DNA from: Polyangiaceae bacterium
Lineage (GTDB): Bacteria; Myxococcota_A; Polyangia; Polyangiales; Polyangiaceae
Assembly (NCBI GenBank): GCA_025936115.1
Contig: JAICTZ010000040.1
Span: forward strand, 1 to 64,000
Reading direction: 5' to 3'
DNA length: 64,000 nucleotides
Shown: in pieces, positions 1-9,576 of the stretch
Layout: each line of letters starts with the position of its first letter
Numbering within the stretch: the stretch's first letter is position 1
Position numbers and translations under genes: made by a program
Notes under the pieces: model-generated
Told to the model about the DNA's origin: nothing
The model's input: only the letters and a program-made list of their open reading frames with translations
The model's database searches: none

Positions 1-1
1 C

Positions 2-1066
2 GACACGGTCAACGGCACTAGTGGCAAGGGTGGCTCGGGAGCGAAGGGTGGGTCCGCCGGAAAGGGTGGCTCGGCCGGTAAGGGCGGCACGGGCGGCGCG
101 TCCGCTGGGACGGGCGGCACGGGTACGGGTGGGACTGGCACGGGCGGCACGGGTACGGGCGGCACGGGCACCGGCGGCACGGGCACCGGTGGTTCAGCGA
201 CGGGCGGTACCGGCACGGGCGGCACGGGCACCGGCGGCACGGGAGCCGAAGCCGGCATGGGCGGCGAAGGCGGCATGGGCGGCGAAGGCGGCATGGGTGG
301 CGAAGCGCCTGCGACCGGCGGCACGGCTGGCTCGGGTGCAGGTGCGGGCGGCACGGCTGGCAGCGGCGGCACGGCGGGCACGTCGGCGGGCACGGCCGGC
401 ACGTCGGCTGGCACGGCCGGCACGGCAGGTGCCTTGGCTGGTGCTGGCGGCACGGCGGGCGCGGCAGCCGGCGGCGGCGGCATCGGCGGCATCGGCGGCG
501 TTGCGGGTATCGGGGGAGCGGCGGCGGGGACGAGCGGCGTGGGTGGCGCAGCCGCAGGTGCGGCCGGCAGCGCGGGCTCGCCGTGTGGTGGGTGCGCGGT
601 ACTGACCTCCCCGGCGACGGCAAGCGCTACTCAGCAAGCATTCACGATCTTCTTCGGCGCCGCATATGACCTCACTGGAGCCACCATCACCTTGCACGCC
701 CACACCTTGAGCGGTGCAGCAACTGATTCGCTGCAGCTCTACGCACAAGATACGAGCTTCCAGGGCGACTACGGGAGTTTCTACCATCCGCTGACTACGT
801 ACAGCTCCGGAATGCAGGACATCAGTTACGTCGTCGGCCCGGCCGTGTCCTCCGGTTTCAATCCGGCCATAGTCGGCTCGTTCAGCGTCGTGCTCATCGC
901 AGGAGGCGCGTCGACGATGTCCTTTGCCATCGACTCGATCACGATTGCGGGTGCTTCGGCCACACCGCCTGGCCCCTACACGTTCGACGCGAGCACGTCG
1001 CCGATGATCGTGAACAACTACAATCCGAGTACGATCACGGGCTCGACCATCGCCTGGGCTCCGTAA
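2..1066 (+). CDS. Gly/Thr-rich secreted or surface protein, C-terminal part (5' end off-window)
   Basis: The reading frame is open from base 2 to a TAA at 1064-1066, so the N-terminus and any signal peptide lie outside the window. The first roughly 195 residues are a low-complexity linker of Gly, Thr, Ser and Ala in GGTGTG-type repeats, with a short run of GMGGEG units. After a Cys-x2-Cys motif (CGGC) the last 155 residues are an ordinary globular, beta-rich sequence with many aromatic and Thr residues. This is the same linker-plus-domain design as many other lipoproteins in the window. I do not recognise the C-terminal domain; a beta-sandwich binding module is possible but is only inference. 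It ends just before a strong hairpin terminator and is convergent with the GH30 gene. Confidence 0.8.
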   Translation, partial: DTVNGTSGKGGSGAKGGSAGKGGSAGKGGTGGASAGTGGTGTGGTGTGGTGTGGTGTGGTGTGGSATGGTGTGGTGTGGTGAEAGMGGEGGMGGEGGMGGEAPATGGTAGSGAGAGGTAGSGGTAGTSAGTAGTSAGTAGTAGALAGAGGTAGAAAGGGGIGGIGGVAGIGGAAAGTSGVGGAAAGAAGSAGSPCGGCAVLTSPATASATQQAFTIFFGAAYDLTGATITLHAHTLSGAATDSLQLYAQDTSFQGDYGSFYHPLTTYSSGMQDISYVVGPAVSSGFNPAIVGSFSVVLIAGGASTMSFAIDSITIAGASATPPGPYTFDASTSPMIVNNYNPSTITGSTIAWAP

Positions 1067-1104
1067 CTTCCTAGGCTGATCTCGCGACTACTCAGCGGAA
1101 AAGC

Positions 1105-1147
1105 AGAGCTCGGTGCGACCAGCGTCGCGCCGAGCTCTCTTGTTTTG
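1105..1147 (+). terminator. Rho-independent-type terminator between convergent genes
   Basis: A 14-bp stem with one G-T pair (1105-1118 against 1125-1138) and a 6-base loop is followed by a T-rich tract. It lies 39 bases after the stop codon of the upstream plus-strand gene. It could also act on the minus-strand operon that ends at 1246. Confidence 0.75.
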
Positions 1148-1245
1148 TGGGCTCGCGGAGGTCAGCTCGAGCGCGAGGACTCTGGTGCTACTTCGCTCTC
1201 TCAGTGGCCGTGCGTGAGTTCGCGACGGCAATCCGGACGCGAAGC

Positions 1246-2946
1246 TCAGGCGCGCCGGGCCACGCGGGCTGCTCGCGAGCGGCGCCGCCCCGCGAGTACA
1301 CCGACGAGCGCGACGACCGGCAGCGCTTCAGCGCCGTGGCCGCGATCACCACCTGGCAATCGACACAAGCACGCGTAGTATTTCCCCGGAACGTGTCGCG
1401 CGCCGCCGTCGTCGACGCCCCCGTCGAGCGAATCCGTCGCGCCACCTTCGCTCGTCGTGCCGCCAGTACCGCCGCTGCCGCCGCGCGCCGTGGACGTGGT
1501 GCCGCCGTGCCCGGGGCGCGTCGAGCCCGTGCCGCCGGAGGCTTGCGTGCTGCTGCCGCCCGAGCCCATCGGGATGGCGACTTCGCCCGCCGCGCCGCTG
1601 GCGCCGCTCGCGCTCATGCCGCCGTTGTCGTCTGGCTGGTTCGCCTGGCCGCCTTCACCCGAGTCGCTCGGGGCAAGATCGTCGCTCGTGACGAGCGTCG
1701 TGATGCTTTGAGGGGGCAGCGAATACGCGAGCGGGTCCGTGAAGGCGACCGTCGCTTGGGCCTTGAGCGAAACGTCGGCGGTCGTGAGCCAAGGCACGAG
1801 CGCGGCGGGTGATCGACCTGCGAAGTGCAGGCTCAAATCGATCGCGCTCGTGTTCTCGTTGACGGCGACGATCACGACGCGTCCGCTGTCGGGGTCGGCG
1901 AACGCCGACGTCGAGACGCCGCTCGCGGGCTGTGGTGCGACGTCGAGACGCACGTAGCCCGGTCGCACGAACTTGCTGTAGTGACCGAGCCCGTAGGCTT
2001 GCGGCACGAGCGCGCCCTTGACGAGTAAGCCGCCGCCGCTCGTGTCGTCACCGACCAGCCACCAGTAGTGGAAGGCGTTGACGCCGCCGGTCGTGAGGTG
2101 CCGATGAACTTGGCGCGCCGTCTCGAGCGCGGCGAGGACTCCGACCTGGTCGTCGTAGCTGACTTCGGTCTCCCAGAATTCCTTACCGTTGTCGGCGGGA
2201 GCCGTGTACGCGTACGGCACACCGCCGTAATCGTGGACGGCGACGATGTCGACGGCTGCAGCGGCGCCCGGATCGGCGAGGAGCGGAGTCACAAAGCCGG
2301 AGAGCGTGTTCCAATCGATCGTTTCGGGCGTGAGTAGCTTCACGCCCGGGCAGTCGCGCGCGATGGTGGGCGCGAGATAGTCGCGAACGAAGGTCGTGAG
2401 TTCGGCGGCGTCGTAAACGCAGCTCTCCCAGGTCGCCTTCCAGTTCGGCTCGTTCTGCGCCGAAAGCGCCATCAGCGGGACACCGGCCGCGGCCTGTGCG
2501 TTGACGAACGCCGTCAGCCGATCGGCCCAATCCTGATAGTGCTCGGGTAAGAGCGAGCCGCCGTCCGTGTCCGTGCCACTCGTCTTCCACTCCCCCGGTG
2601 GTGACCAAGGCGCCGCCCACACCTTCACCCCGCGGGCGACCGCAAGTTTAGCCGTGTTCGTCTCCGACGTCGTGCCGTCGGGCGCGATGTGCATGCGCAA
2701 CAGCGACAAGCCGAGGCCCTGCTCGGGATCGAAGAACAGATCCGCCGTGTCGGACGAAATGTTCCCCGCCGTCCACGCCGACGAAGCGCCGAAGCCCGAG
2801 ATGTGCTGCTTCTGCAGCGCCCTGTCGATGACCAGCGCGGGCGCGCTCGTTGCGCGATCCGCCGTCACCGCAAGCGGCGATTCGAAGTGGCTCGGCTGTG
2901 CGCACGCTGTCGCGGCGAGGAAGAGCGCGACAGCGCGCCTTCTCAA
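1246..2946 (-). CDS. GH30-family glycoside hydrolase with MYXO-CTERM-like tail
   Basis: A predicted exported glycosidase. The N-terminus has a short signal sequence ending in a weak lipobox (ATAC, Cys15). The catalytic domain starts with the family-typical ISGFGASSAW near residue 50. It carries SAQNEPNW with the general acid/base Glu166 and FWETEVS with the probable nucleophile Glu261, followed by HYWWL and a small beta domain. GH30 enzymes cleave beta-linked glycans (glucosylceramide, glucuronoxylan, beta-1,6-glucan); the substrate here cannot be read from sequence. From about residue 440 a Gly/Ser/Thr linker leads to a tail with CLC, a hydrophobic stretch and an Arg cluster, resembling MYXO-CTERM. 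The start is a TTG that overlaps the stop of the upstream gene (TTGA), so it is the third gene of a coupled operon. Confidence 0.85.
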   Translation of the reverse strand: MRRRAVALFLAATACAQPSHFESPLAVTADRATSAPALVIDRALQKQHISGFGASSAWTAGNISSDTADLFFDPEQGLGLSLLRMHIAPDGTTSETNTAKLAVARGVKVWAAPWSPPGEWKTSGTDTDGGSLLPEHYQDWADRLTAFVNAQAAAGVPLMALSAQNEPNWKATWESCVYDAAELTTFVRDYLAPTIARDCPGVKLLTPETIDWNTLSGFVTPLLADPGAAAAVDIVAVHDYGGVPYAYTAPADNGKEFWETEVSYDDQVGVLAALETARQVHRHLTTGGVNAFHYWWLVGDDTSGGGLLVKGALVPQAYGLGHYSKFVRPGYVRLDVAPQPASGVSTSAFADPDSGRVVIVAVNENTSAIDLSLHFAGRSPAALVPWLTTADVSLKAQATVAFTDPLAYSLPPQSITTLVTSDDLAPSDSGEGGQANQPDDNGGMSASGASGAAGEVAIPMGSGGSSTQASGGTGSTRPGHGGTTSTARGGSGGTGGTTSEGGATDSLDGGVDDGGARHVPGKYYACLCRLPGGDRGHGAEALPVVALVGVLAGRRRSRAARVARRA

Positions 2947-3845
2947 AATCTAGTCCTCAGACGTGCCATGGCGCCACCTTCGAGGGGCTCGACACGCGCT
3001 TCGGTGCTCGGGTGCTCGCCCGTGCGGCTGAGCACGAACACGAGCGCCGAGCCGGCCACGCCTGCCAAACCCACGCCGAGCGCGATGTACGACGCCGTAA
3101 ACTTCGTCCGTACCTTGTCGATGTCGTTCGGGTTGCACTCGGGGCTGCACGTCGAGTTGTAGTGGTTGTAGTCGCCCACGCCGCTCACGCGGAAATACGC
3201 GAACGAAGCCAGCCCCGCGACGCCGATGCCGCCGAGCACGAACGTCATCGGGGGGATGCCGCGCTTTTGCGGCTTCACGGGCGCCTGCTCGGGCGTGACG
3301 ACGCCGGGCGCGCCCGGTGCGTTCTTCGCGTTCGGATCGGGGAAGGTAACTTCGATCACGCGCGCGTGATCGCCGACGCGCGCGCTCTCCGTGGTCTCGA
3401 TGCGGCCACGCGTCGGCTCGATGAACGCGAACTGGTGCGGCCCGGGATCGACGGGCATGGGGCGGCCCGTGATGCGCTCGGCGACCTGCTTGCCGTCCAT
3501 CTCGACCTGCACGTCGATGAGCTCGCCGCCTTCGGCCTTGCGCGCCGCGAAGACGAGCGTCGGCGTGTCCTGCTGCAGCGACTCGTACAGGCGCATGCAC
3601 TCACGCACGATGGCTTGGTTACACTGGATCTGCGAGCACGCGAGCGCCGCTGACGAAGCCGAAATGTAGTGGCCGGCGACGCGGTCGGTTTGTGCTTTTT
3701 CGTACGACGTTTCGCACGAAGCCGCGGTGGAGGCGGTGGGCTGCGCGGGGGTTGCTTCCTGAGCGAGCGCGCAGCGGGCGCCCGTGAAGGAGCCCAGCGT
3801 CAGCGCGGTCTGAAAAATCCAGCGGCACTTGGTGTTCATGATCAT
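2943..3845 (-). CDS. Membrane protein with PEGA-like periplasmic part
   Basis: A 300-residue protein with a signal peptide (cleavage probably after ALAQ near residue 29). A Cys-containing helical region follows, then a beta-rich segment around residues 95-165 that resembles the PEGA-type modules common in myxobacterial envelope proteins. Two hydrophobic segments lie near residues 195-215 and 250-270, and the protein ends in a short Arg-rich tail. No catalytic motif is visible. The start overlaps the stop of the upstream Cys-rich lipoprotein gene by four bases, and its own stop overlaps the TTG of the GH30 gene. The three are therefore very likely co-transcribed and translationally coupled, and may work together at the cell surface. 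Function unknown. Confidence 0.75.
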   Translation of the reverse strand: MIMNTKCRWIFQTALTLGSFTGARCALAQEATPAQPTASTAASCETSYEKAQTDRVAGHYISASSAALACSQIQCNQAIVRECMRLYESLQQDTPTLVFAARKAEGGELIDVQVEMDGKQVAERITGRPMPVDPGPHQFAFIEPTRGRIETTESARVGDHARVIEVTFPDPNAKNAPGAPGVVTPEQAPVKPQKRGIPPMTFVLGGIGVAGLASFAYFRVSGVGDYNHYNSTCSPECNPNDIDKVRTKFTASYIALGVGLAGVAGSALVFVLSRTGEHPSTEARVEPLEGGAMARLRTRF

Positions 3846-5473
3846 TGGGGCCTCACGAAGGCAACGTCATCCACCCAGAAGTCGAAGGTCGCGCCAGGAA
3901 CGACCCGGAACTGGATCGACACGAGGCGAGTGGGATCGAACGGCCCCGGCGCAGGAACGGTGCCGGACTCGAGCGAGAGAGCGCTGAACAACACCGTGTA
4001 GCGTTTCCACTCCGTACCGAGGGAAACGGCCGTCAGGTAGTGGTGATCGCACGCACAACCATTGAGCATGCCGCACGCAGTCTCACTGGTTTGGGTACAA
4101 ATCCCACCTGCCGGGTCGGTGTCGCCGTCGGGAAAGACGACTCCCAAGCTCAGCGTTTCGCTCGAGCGCGCCCAGAACGTGATGCCCGCGTACGGGGTCA
4201 GCGTGCCGCCGTTGTCGAAGCTGGCGTTGTAAGGCTTTTTGCTGTTCTGTCCGCCGCCGGTATTCAAGAGATCGGCGCCAATGCCATAGCCCCAGACCGT
4301 GTAGGCGCTGCCCGTCGTGTGCTGCCCCACGAGGCTCGACGGACCGCGCTGACCGTCGATGGGCGCCATCGCCCACGTGCTCACCCCGGTCGTGCTGGTG
4401 TCGTGGAACATGTACCAGTTACCGACGCGCCCGTTCACCGCCGGCAGGGTGAAGTTGCTGTCTTCGAAGTCGTCGATCATGTCGCCGGCGGCGATGGTGA
4501 TATCGGCCGCGCATTTGCCCGACGTACACACGTAGGACGCGCAGTCGGCTGCCGAGTTGCACGACTGGCTGAGCGCGCAGTACTTGAGCGGCGTGCAGAC
4601 GCCGCCGCAATCGGTATCGCTCTCGGTCTGATTGACGACCTCGTCGCTGCACGTGGCCGGCACACACAATTTGTTGGTGCAAATCTTACTCGCGCAGTCG
4701 CCGGCAACGGTGCACTTCTTGTCATCGCCGCAGGGCGCGCATTGCTTGCCGCCGCAGTCGACGTCCGTCTCGTCCGCCTCGCGCTTGTTGCTCGTGCAGT
4801 GGTCGGTGCAAACCTCATCCGCGCAGAACTCGCCGGTGCAATCCCGGCTCACGGTGCAACCGATCCCGTCGTCACAGGTGATCCCGTCGAGCGCGCACGC
4901 CCCACCGCAATCGACGCCGGTCTCGTCGCCGTTCTGCAGGTTGTCCGAGCAGCTCGGTGCCTGACACCGTCCGCTCTTGCAAAATAGCGTGTCCAAACAA
5001 TCGGTGTTGGAACCACAATGCTGACGCAGGTCGCAGCGCGGGCACTTGCTCGCGCCGCCGCAGTCGATGTCGGTCTCGTTGGAGTCGGCTTCGCCGTTGG
5101 TGCAGCTCGACGGCGGCGAGCCGCCGGTCCCACCGGTGCTCGAGCCGCCCGTGGCGCTCGAGCCCCCAGTTCCGCCCGAGCCGCCCGTGCCGCCCGTCGC
5201 GCCCTCCCCGGCCTGTCCTGCGGCGCCGGCTTCGGTGCCGCCCGTCCCGTCACCGCCGGTTCCGCCGACGGCGCTCGTGCCGCCGGTTTCCGGTGTGTCG
5301 CCGCCCGTGCCGGACACGCTGCCCCCGGTGCCTCCACTGCCGGCCGTCGTACCGCCCGTTCCGGCGGCATTCGGATTGTACTTGGAGGAGAGCGCGTCGA
5401 GATCGGGGGCGCAGGCCCAGAACGCCGATCCAAACACGGCCAACGTCGAGAGGAGGCGAAAGCTTATCGACAT
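3842..5473 (-). CDS. Cys-rich repeat lipoprotein with C-terminal carbohydrate-binding-like domain
   Basis: The ATG at 5473 is chosen because it places a clean signal peptide and lipobox (AFWAC) at the N-terminus; the frame stays open 54 bases upstream. Order: lipobox, Gly/Thr/Ser linker of about 90 residues, then four to five Cys-rich repeats with the recurring pattern DETDVDCGG plus CxxC pairs, resembling repeats in myxobacterial surface proteins. The last roughly 200 residues form a beta-sandwich-like domain starting at MIDDFEDSNF and ending WVDDVAFVRP, similar in style to CBM11/CIA30-type carbohydrate-binding modules. It is the first gene of the operon that ends with the GH30 glycosidase, which fits a glycan-binding role. 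Binding function is inferred. Confidence 0.8.
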   Translation of the reverse strand: MSISFRLLSTLAVFGSAFWACAPDLDALSSKYNPNAAGTGGTTAGSGGTGGSVSGTGGDTPETGGTSAVGGTGGDGTGGTEAGAAGQAGEGATGGTGGSGGTGGSSATGGSSTGGTGGSPPSSCTNGEADSNETDIDCGGASKCPRCDLRQHCGSNTDCLDTLFCKSGRCQAPSCSDNLQNGDETGVDCGGACALDGITCDDGIGCTVSRDCTGEFCADEVCTDHCTSNKREADETDVDCGGKQCAPCGDDKKCTVAGDCASKICTNKLCVPATCSDEVVNQTESDTDCGGVCTPLKYCALSQSCNSAADCASYVCTSGKCAADITIAAGDMIDDFEDSNFTLPAVNGRVGNWYMFHDTSTTGVSTWAMAPIDGQRGPSSLVGQHTTGSAYTVWGYGIGADLLNTGGGQNSKKPYNASFDNGGTLTPYAGITFWARSSETLSLGVVFPDGDTDPAGGICTQTSETACGMLNGCACDHHYLTAVSLGTEWKRYTVLFSALSLESGTVPAPGPFDPTRLVSIQFRVVPGATFDFWVDDVAFVRPQ

Positions 5474-5989
5474 GCGAAGCGCCAGAGTGAGAGTTCCATC
5501 CGAGTTCGCTCGGACCGAAGCAGGCACGCGTCAGCGACGCGGTCCCGACGACCTCCGAGGGTAGCAGGACAAGTATCCATCGCAATACTCAACTTTGCGA
5601 GCGAAGCGACGCGCGTCAGCCGCGCAACTCGACTTCATCTCGCAGGCGCGATCACTCACGCCTACATCGCCGAACACGTCCGCGCGCTCACCTACATCAG
5701 CGCTGTCAGCGGACGCTGCGCACTCACGCCTACACCACGCGCGTGATCGGCGCGCGATCACAGAGCGTCGCGTCGTTTGAGTTCGTGGCTGCATACGTTC
5801 GTGCTGACGGGCGTTCGGCTGCTTCGTCGATCGAGGGATCGACCGAGGGTCACTACGGCGCGCCGAGCCCGCGAATGAAGCCCTGATCCGGACGTCATGC
5901 TGACCCGCCAAGTTGGGGCAAAGTGACGCGACTTCGCTAAGTCGACCGGCCGTCCGAGACGCCGTCAGCGCAAGCGATGACGTGGGTCG
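5474..5989. other. Intergenic region without recognisable gene
   Basis: About 500 bases upstream of the three-gene operon and downstream of the minus-strand VCBS-type gene. It contains a direct repeat of CACTCACGCCTACA in the 5650-5745 part. No ORF here has a credible start, composition or family resemblance. It presumably holds the operon promoter. Confidence 0.5.
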
Positions 5990-7960
5990 CTACTCCGAAA
6001 CGTACGCCTTGCCGTCCCACTTATAACGGCGCGCGCTCGTCGCGCTCCACGGCAAGAGCAGCGGCTCGAGCCCGCCGGCCGTCGTCGTGTCCTCGGGGAA
6101 CGGGTACGTCTTTTCCGTCCAACCGAACGCGCGCCCCGGACGCAGCTCGATGCGCGTCGCTCCGCGCTCGCCCCGCGTGAAGGCGACGTCGCCGAGCACG
6201 CGGTCTTTCTCGACGGCGCGGCCGGTCTCGGCGGCGAACACGCGCACGAGCGCGTCGCCTTGCACGCCGTAAACGAAGAGCGCGTAGCGGTCGACCGAAG
6301 AGCCACCGAGCGCCTTGCTCGCCTTGGCGTGCAAGACGCCGCGCACGATGATTTCGGCTTTGCCGTCACCCGTGAGATCGCGCGCCGTTGCGTCGAGGAC
6401 GTCCTTGCCGTCGGCGACGCCGATCGTGATGAACGCGTAGCTCGTCCCGTTGCGGAAGCCTTTACCGAAAACGACGAGATCGCGATCATGGACGAGCACG
6501 CGCTCGGGGCCGCCGTCGCCCGCGACGTCGGTCACGAAATCGAAGCGCGGGCGTGCGTTGCCCGTGCCGCGGTCGCGCTTGTAGAGCGCGTACACGCGAT
6601 CGAGCAGCTCGTCCGACGTGGGCGGGCGCGGAGCAGGCGGCGCAGCAGGACCCTCGGGCGCGCGCACTTTCGGTGCCGGTCCGCCTTTCGGAGCCGTCAG
6701 CTTGGGCGTCCAAGTCGTCTCGCCGGCGGGCTTGATTCCGTCCCCCTGCCACTTGAACGACTTGGACTTCACCGACTCCCACGGCAGGATCGTGCCGCCC
6801 ATGTCCGAGGGGGTCGGCTCGTCGTAGCTGCCGGGGTCGAACCCCTCGGAGTCGCCTTGCGCGATCTCGATCGTGCCGCCGTGGAGCGTCACCTTGTTCG
6901 CGATGTAGCCGTCCTTCGTCTTGAGGCCGACTTCGTGAGCGAAAACTTGAAACGGCTGATCGTCGCGCCCGACCTTCGTCACGCTGAGGATCTCGCGATA
7001 GTGATCCTTCGCGCCGAAGCGCTTTTGAACCACGACTTCGTCGTGACCGTCGCCGTCGAAGTCCATGAGCTCGAGGCGCGTCACCATCGACGCGTCCTCG
7101 ATCCCGAGCTCCCCGACGTAGAACTCTTTCCCACCGCGGAACCCGGGCCCCACGATCGAGAGAAACGGCCCGAACACGGCGACGCGCTCGAGCATCGCGT
7201 CGCCGCTCACGTTGCCGTAAACTTCACGCTGCGGATTGGACGAGAGCCCCTTCTCTTTCGTCAAATATTCGTCGAGCCCCGCCTCGGCGGACGTGAGTAA
7301 CGGCGGCAGCGCGCGCCCCGCTGTCGCACCCGACGTCGCGATCACGGCCTTGACGGAGCCGCCCGCGTCCGCGTCCGTCAGCCGCACCGCCGCACGCAGG
7401 CCCACGCGCTGGCGCGCCGCCTCGGGAAACGCGCTCCACGGAATCGAGGCCTCGATGTCGTAGCCCTTCTCCGTCGGAGCTTCGACGAGCTTGGCGCCGG
7501 GAGCAACGCTGCCGCGGAGCTTGACGAGGCCGGGACTCTTGCCCGGATCACCCGGATACAGACCGAGCTCGTAGGTCTGGCCCTTGGGAAAGGCGAGAAA
7601 GAGCGTCGCGTGATCTTCATTCGCACCGGCGGCGCTCGTGCGGAAGAGCTTTTTGTCACTCACGCGCAGCACGCAGTAGAGCGCGCCGTCGTCGTAGCCG
7701 AGCACGACGCCCGCCTTGGGATCGCCGCCGCTCGCCGAACCCTGCACCGTCTCGCCGAGCTCGGTCATCTTCGCCGGCCACTCGCGCAGATCGCCGTCGA
7801 TGCGGATCTTTTCGCCCGCCATCGGCTCGACGTGAATCATGCGGCCGGAGGCGCGCGCAGCCGGCGCGGCGACGAAGACCATGGCGCCCAGGAGGGCACC
7901 GGTCCACGACGCGGACGAAGCGGACCGGAAACGAAGCCAGCGCGAGCACGGAGCGGACAT
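5990..7960 (-). CDS. Exported protein with CBM9-like domain and VCBS/FG-GAP-type repeats
   Basis: 656 residues. A long signal peptide ends near AARASG (residue 38). Residues about 45-205 look like a CBM9/DOMON-type beta-sandwich: IRIDGDLREWPA, then YDDGALYCVLRV and YDIEASIPWSAF. The remainder alternates two copies of a repeat-containing segment in which DFDGDGHDEVVV and DLTGDGKAEIIV are FG-GAP/VCBS-like calcium-binding blade motifs, separated by a Pro-rich linker near residues 425-450. Such proteins are usually extracellular and bind glycans or partners. It is a single gene on the minus strand, flanked by spacers. A role in sugar binding is inferred from domain style only. Confidence 0.8.
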   Translation of the reverse strand: MSAPCSRWLRFRSASSASWTGALLGAMVFVAAPAARASGRMIHVEPMAGEKIRIDGDLREWPAKMTELGETVQGSASGGDPKAGVVLGYDDGALYCVLRVSDKKLFRTSAAGANEDHATLFLAFPKGQTYELGLYPGDPGKSPGLVKLRGSVAPGAKLVEAPTEKGYDIEASIPWSAFPEAARQRVGLRAAVRLTDADAGGSVKAVIATSGATAGRALPPLLTSAEAGLDEYLTKEKGLSSNPQREVYGNVSGDAMLERVAVFGPFLSIVGPGFRGGKEFYVGELGIEDASMVTRLELMDFDGDGHDEVVVQKRFGAKDHYREILSVTKVGRDDQPFQVFAHEVGLKTKDGYIANKVTLHGGTIEIAQGDSEGFDPGSYDEPTPSDMGGTILPWESVKSKSFKWQGDGIKPAGETTWTPKLTAPKGGPAPKVRAPEGPAAPPAPRPPTSDELLDRVYALYKRDRGTGNARPRFDFVTDVAGDGGPERVLVHDRDLVVFGKGFRNGTSYAFITIGVADGKDVLDATARDLTGDGKAEIIVRGVLHAKASKALGGSSVDRYALFVYGVQGDALVRVFAAETGRAVEKDRVLGDVAFTRGERGATRIELRPGRAFGWTEKTYPFPEDTTTAGGLEPLLLPWSATSARRYKWDGKAYVSE

Positions 7961-8017
7961 GGGGCGCGCACGGTATCACGAACTCCCGGTTCGAGGAGGC
8001 GACTCGGCGAGTTAGAG

Positions 8018-9424
8018 CTAAGGGACGAGATAGTCGAGCGTCAATCTGATCGTGGTGCAATCGTCCCACACCCAACTCGCGCCCGGTGTGTCGTCGGTCC
8101 ACTTTTCGAAGTGCAAGACATACTCGGAGACGTTTCCCCGCGCGTCGCGGTGGGCGTAGTCGTCGGCGACCGCGGACTTCACGTCGAGGCTCATCGTGTC
8201 TCCCGTCGTGTAGTCGCCGATGACGCCGAGGTCGTTCATCGGCGAATCCAAGCCGAACGTATTCGGATCGATCGCAGTGCTGAACAGGTGCAGGTTGCCC
8301 AAGTGGTCGGCTAGGTACGGATTGATCACAGGGACCGAGTGCGAGCCGGAGAACACCGCGCTTTGCCACGCGACGATGGCGACCGGCAACGTCGACAGAT
8401 CAAACTGAAAGAGCGGCAGCGTCACGGTATCCACCGAGTCTTTGCCGATCATCACAGTGCTTCCGTCGCGGCAGGTGCCGCCGGTCCGGACAGTTTCTGC
8501 ACCGGTGGTCGGATGCGAGCAGGTGGTCAGGCCGCCTGATTTCACCCCCAGTGCCTGCGTGACGTGTCGCAGCGTCGTGAACCCCAGCTCGACGTCGACG
8601 TTCGCCGCGTTCGTCGGGAGGTGATTGCCGGCCAAGTCTTTGCCCGAGCTCGCGATCTTGTAAGCATAGCGTTTGGCAGCGGCCGCAAGATCCGTCACGT
8701 TCGCATAGCCGAGCGGAACCTTCGGATGGATGACGAGCATCGTGCTCTCGTTCTTCCAAGAAAAGTCGACGGCCGCGGGCGGCAGATCGCTCGACTGGTA
8801 CGCTGCCTGAACGGAGAGCGTGTCCATGGGCTCGCTGAAGGTGAGGACGATGTCTACGTCGCTCTGCACGCCGCTGGTACCGTTGGGCGGTGAGATCGAC
8901 GTGAGTTGCGGGGGCGTCGTATCACCAGGCGGCACACTGCTCGATCCGGCGAGACCGGCCATGCCCGAGCCTGCCGACATGCCTGGCGCGCCGGCACGAC
9001 CGCCTGCGCCGCCCACGCTCTCCGCGCCGCCACTCGAACGAGGCTTGTCCGACTCCCCGCCCTGCCCGTGAGTGTCCGAATCGGAGCCATCACCTGCTTC
9101 GCCCGCATGTCCATGGCCGCTCGTGCCACCGAGCCCGTCCGTGTCGTCAGCGCGGCCGCCTTGAGCCACCGCTCCACCTTGGCCGGCCCCCGCGCCGCCA
9201 CCGCCACCGGCCCCCTTGCCGCTCGAGGTCCCATGCTCATCCTGATCGGCAGCCCCCGCTTCCGATTTGCTGCCGCCCGAGCCGTTCGAGGGCGGCGCCG
9301 CGCAGGTTCGGCTCGCCTCGCAATCCAAATTCTTGGTGCCGCAGGCGACGCTGGCCGTGGCGGCGCTCAAGGCGAGGCCGCTGCCGAACAGGAGTGTGAA
9401 CGTTGAATACTGATGAAGACGCAT
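8018..9424 (-). CDS. Surface lipoprotein with Big_5-like domain and C-terminal beta domain
   Basis: The ATG at 9424 is chosen because it is preceded by an AAAGGG ribosome-binding site and starts a signal sequence with lipobox SVAC; the longer open frame runs into the hairpin repeat array and is not coding. After the lipobox comes a linker of about 130 residues rich in Gly, Ala and Ser. Next is a Big_5/SbsA-type Ig-like domain (TSISPPNGTSGVQSDVDIVL, then TFSEPMD). The last 190 residues are a beta-rich domain with LPLFQFDLSTLP and a terminal WDDCTTIRLTLDYLVP, similar to DNRLRE/CBM96-type modules. Probably an outer-surface protein; substrate or partner unknown. Confidence 0.8.
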   Translation of the reverse strand: MRLHQYSTFTLLFGSGLALSAATASVACGTKNLDCEASRTCAAPPSNGSGGSKSEAGAADQDEHGTSSGKGAGGGGGAGAGQGGAVAQGGRADDTDGLGGTSGHGHAGEAGDGSDSDTHGQGGESDKPRSSGGAESVGGAGGRAGAPGMSAGSGMAGLAGSSSVPPGDTTPPQLTSISPPNGTSGVQSDVDIVLTFSEPMDTLSVQAAYQSSDLPPAAVDFSWKNESTMLVIHPKVPLGYANVTDLAAAAKRYAYKIASSGKDLAGNHLPTNAANVDVELGFTTLRHVTQALGVKSGGLTTCSHPTTGAETVRTGGTCRDGSTVMIGKDSVDTVTLPLFQFDLSTLPVAIVAWQSAVFSGSHSVPVINPYLADHLGNLHLFSTAIDPNTFGLDSPMNDLGVIGDYTTGDTMSLDVKSAVADDYAHRDARGNVSEYVLHFEKWTDDTPGASWVWDDCTTIRLTLDYLVP

Positions 9425-9576
9425 GGCTTTTTCCCTTTCGTGGGCTCTGGGACCCACGGGTCCGAGCCGAACCCCCGCGTATCGGGACGCGCCGGGCGCC
9501 GGTTGCGCGAAGCCGTGCGAATTTTTTTGGGTTAGACGCTCGCCGGGACAACACCGAGAGCGGACCAGGTTTGCAA

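Noticed and set aside
18..787. Arg/Pro/Cys-rich ORFs on both strands opposite the Gly-rich linker
   Set aside because: They are shadow frames of a GC-rich low-complexity linker, with no start signals and biased Arg/Pro composition.
5531..5911. 126-codon minus-strand ORF in the 5.5-5.9 kb spacer
   Set aside because: No family, no ribosome-binding site, and composition rich in Arg/Ser from non-coding sequence.
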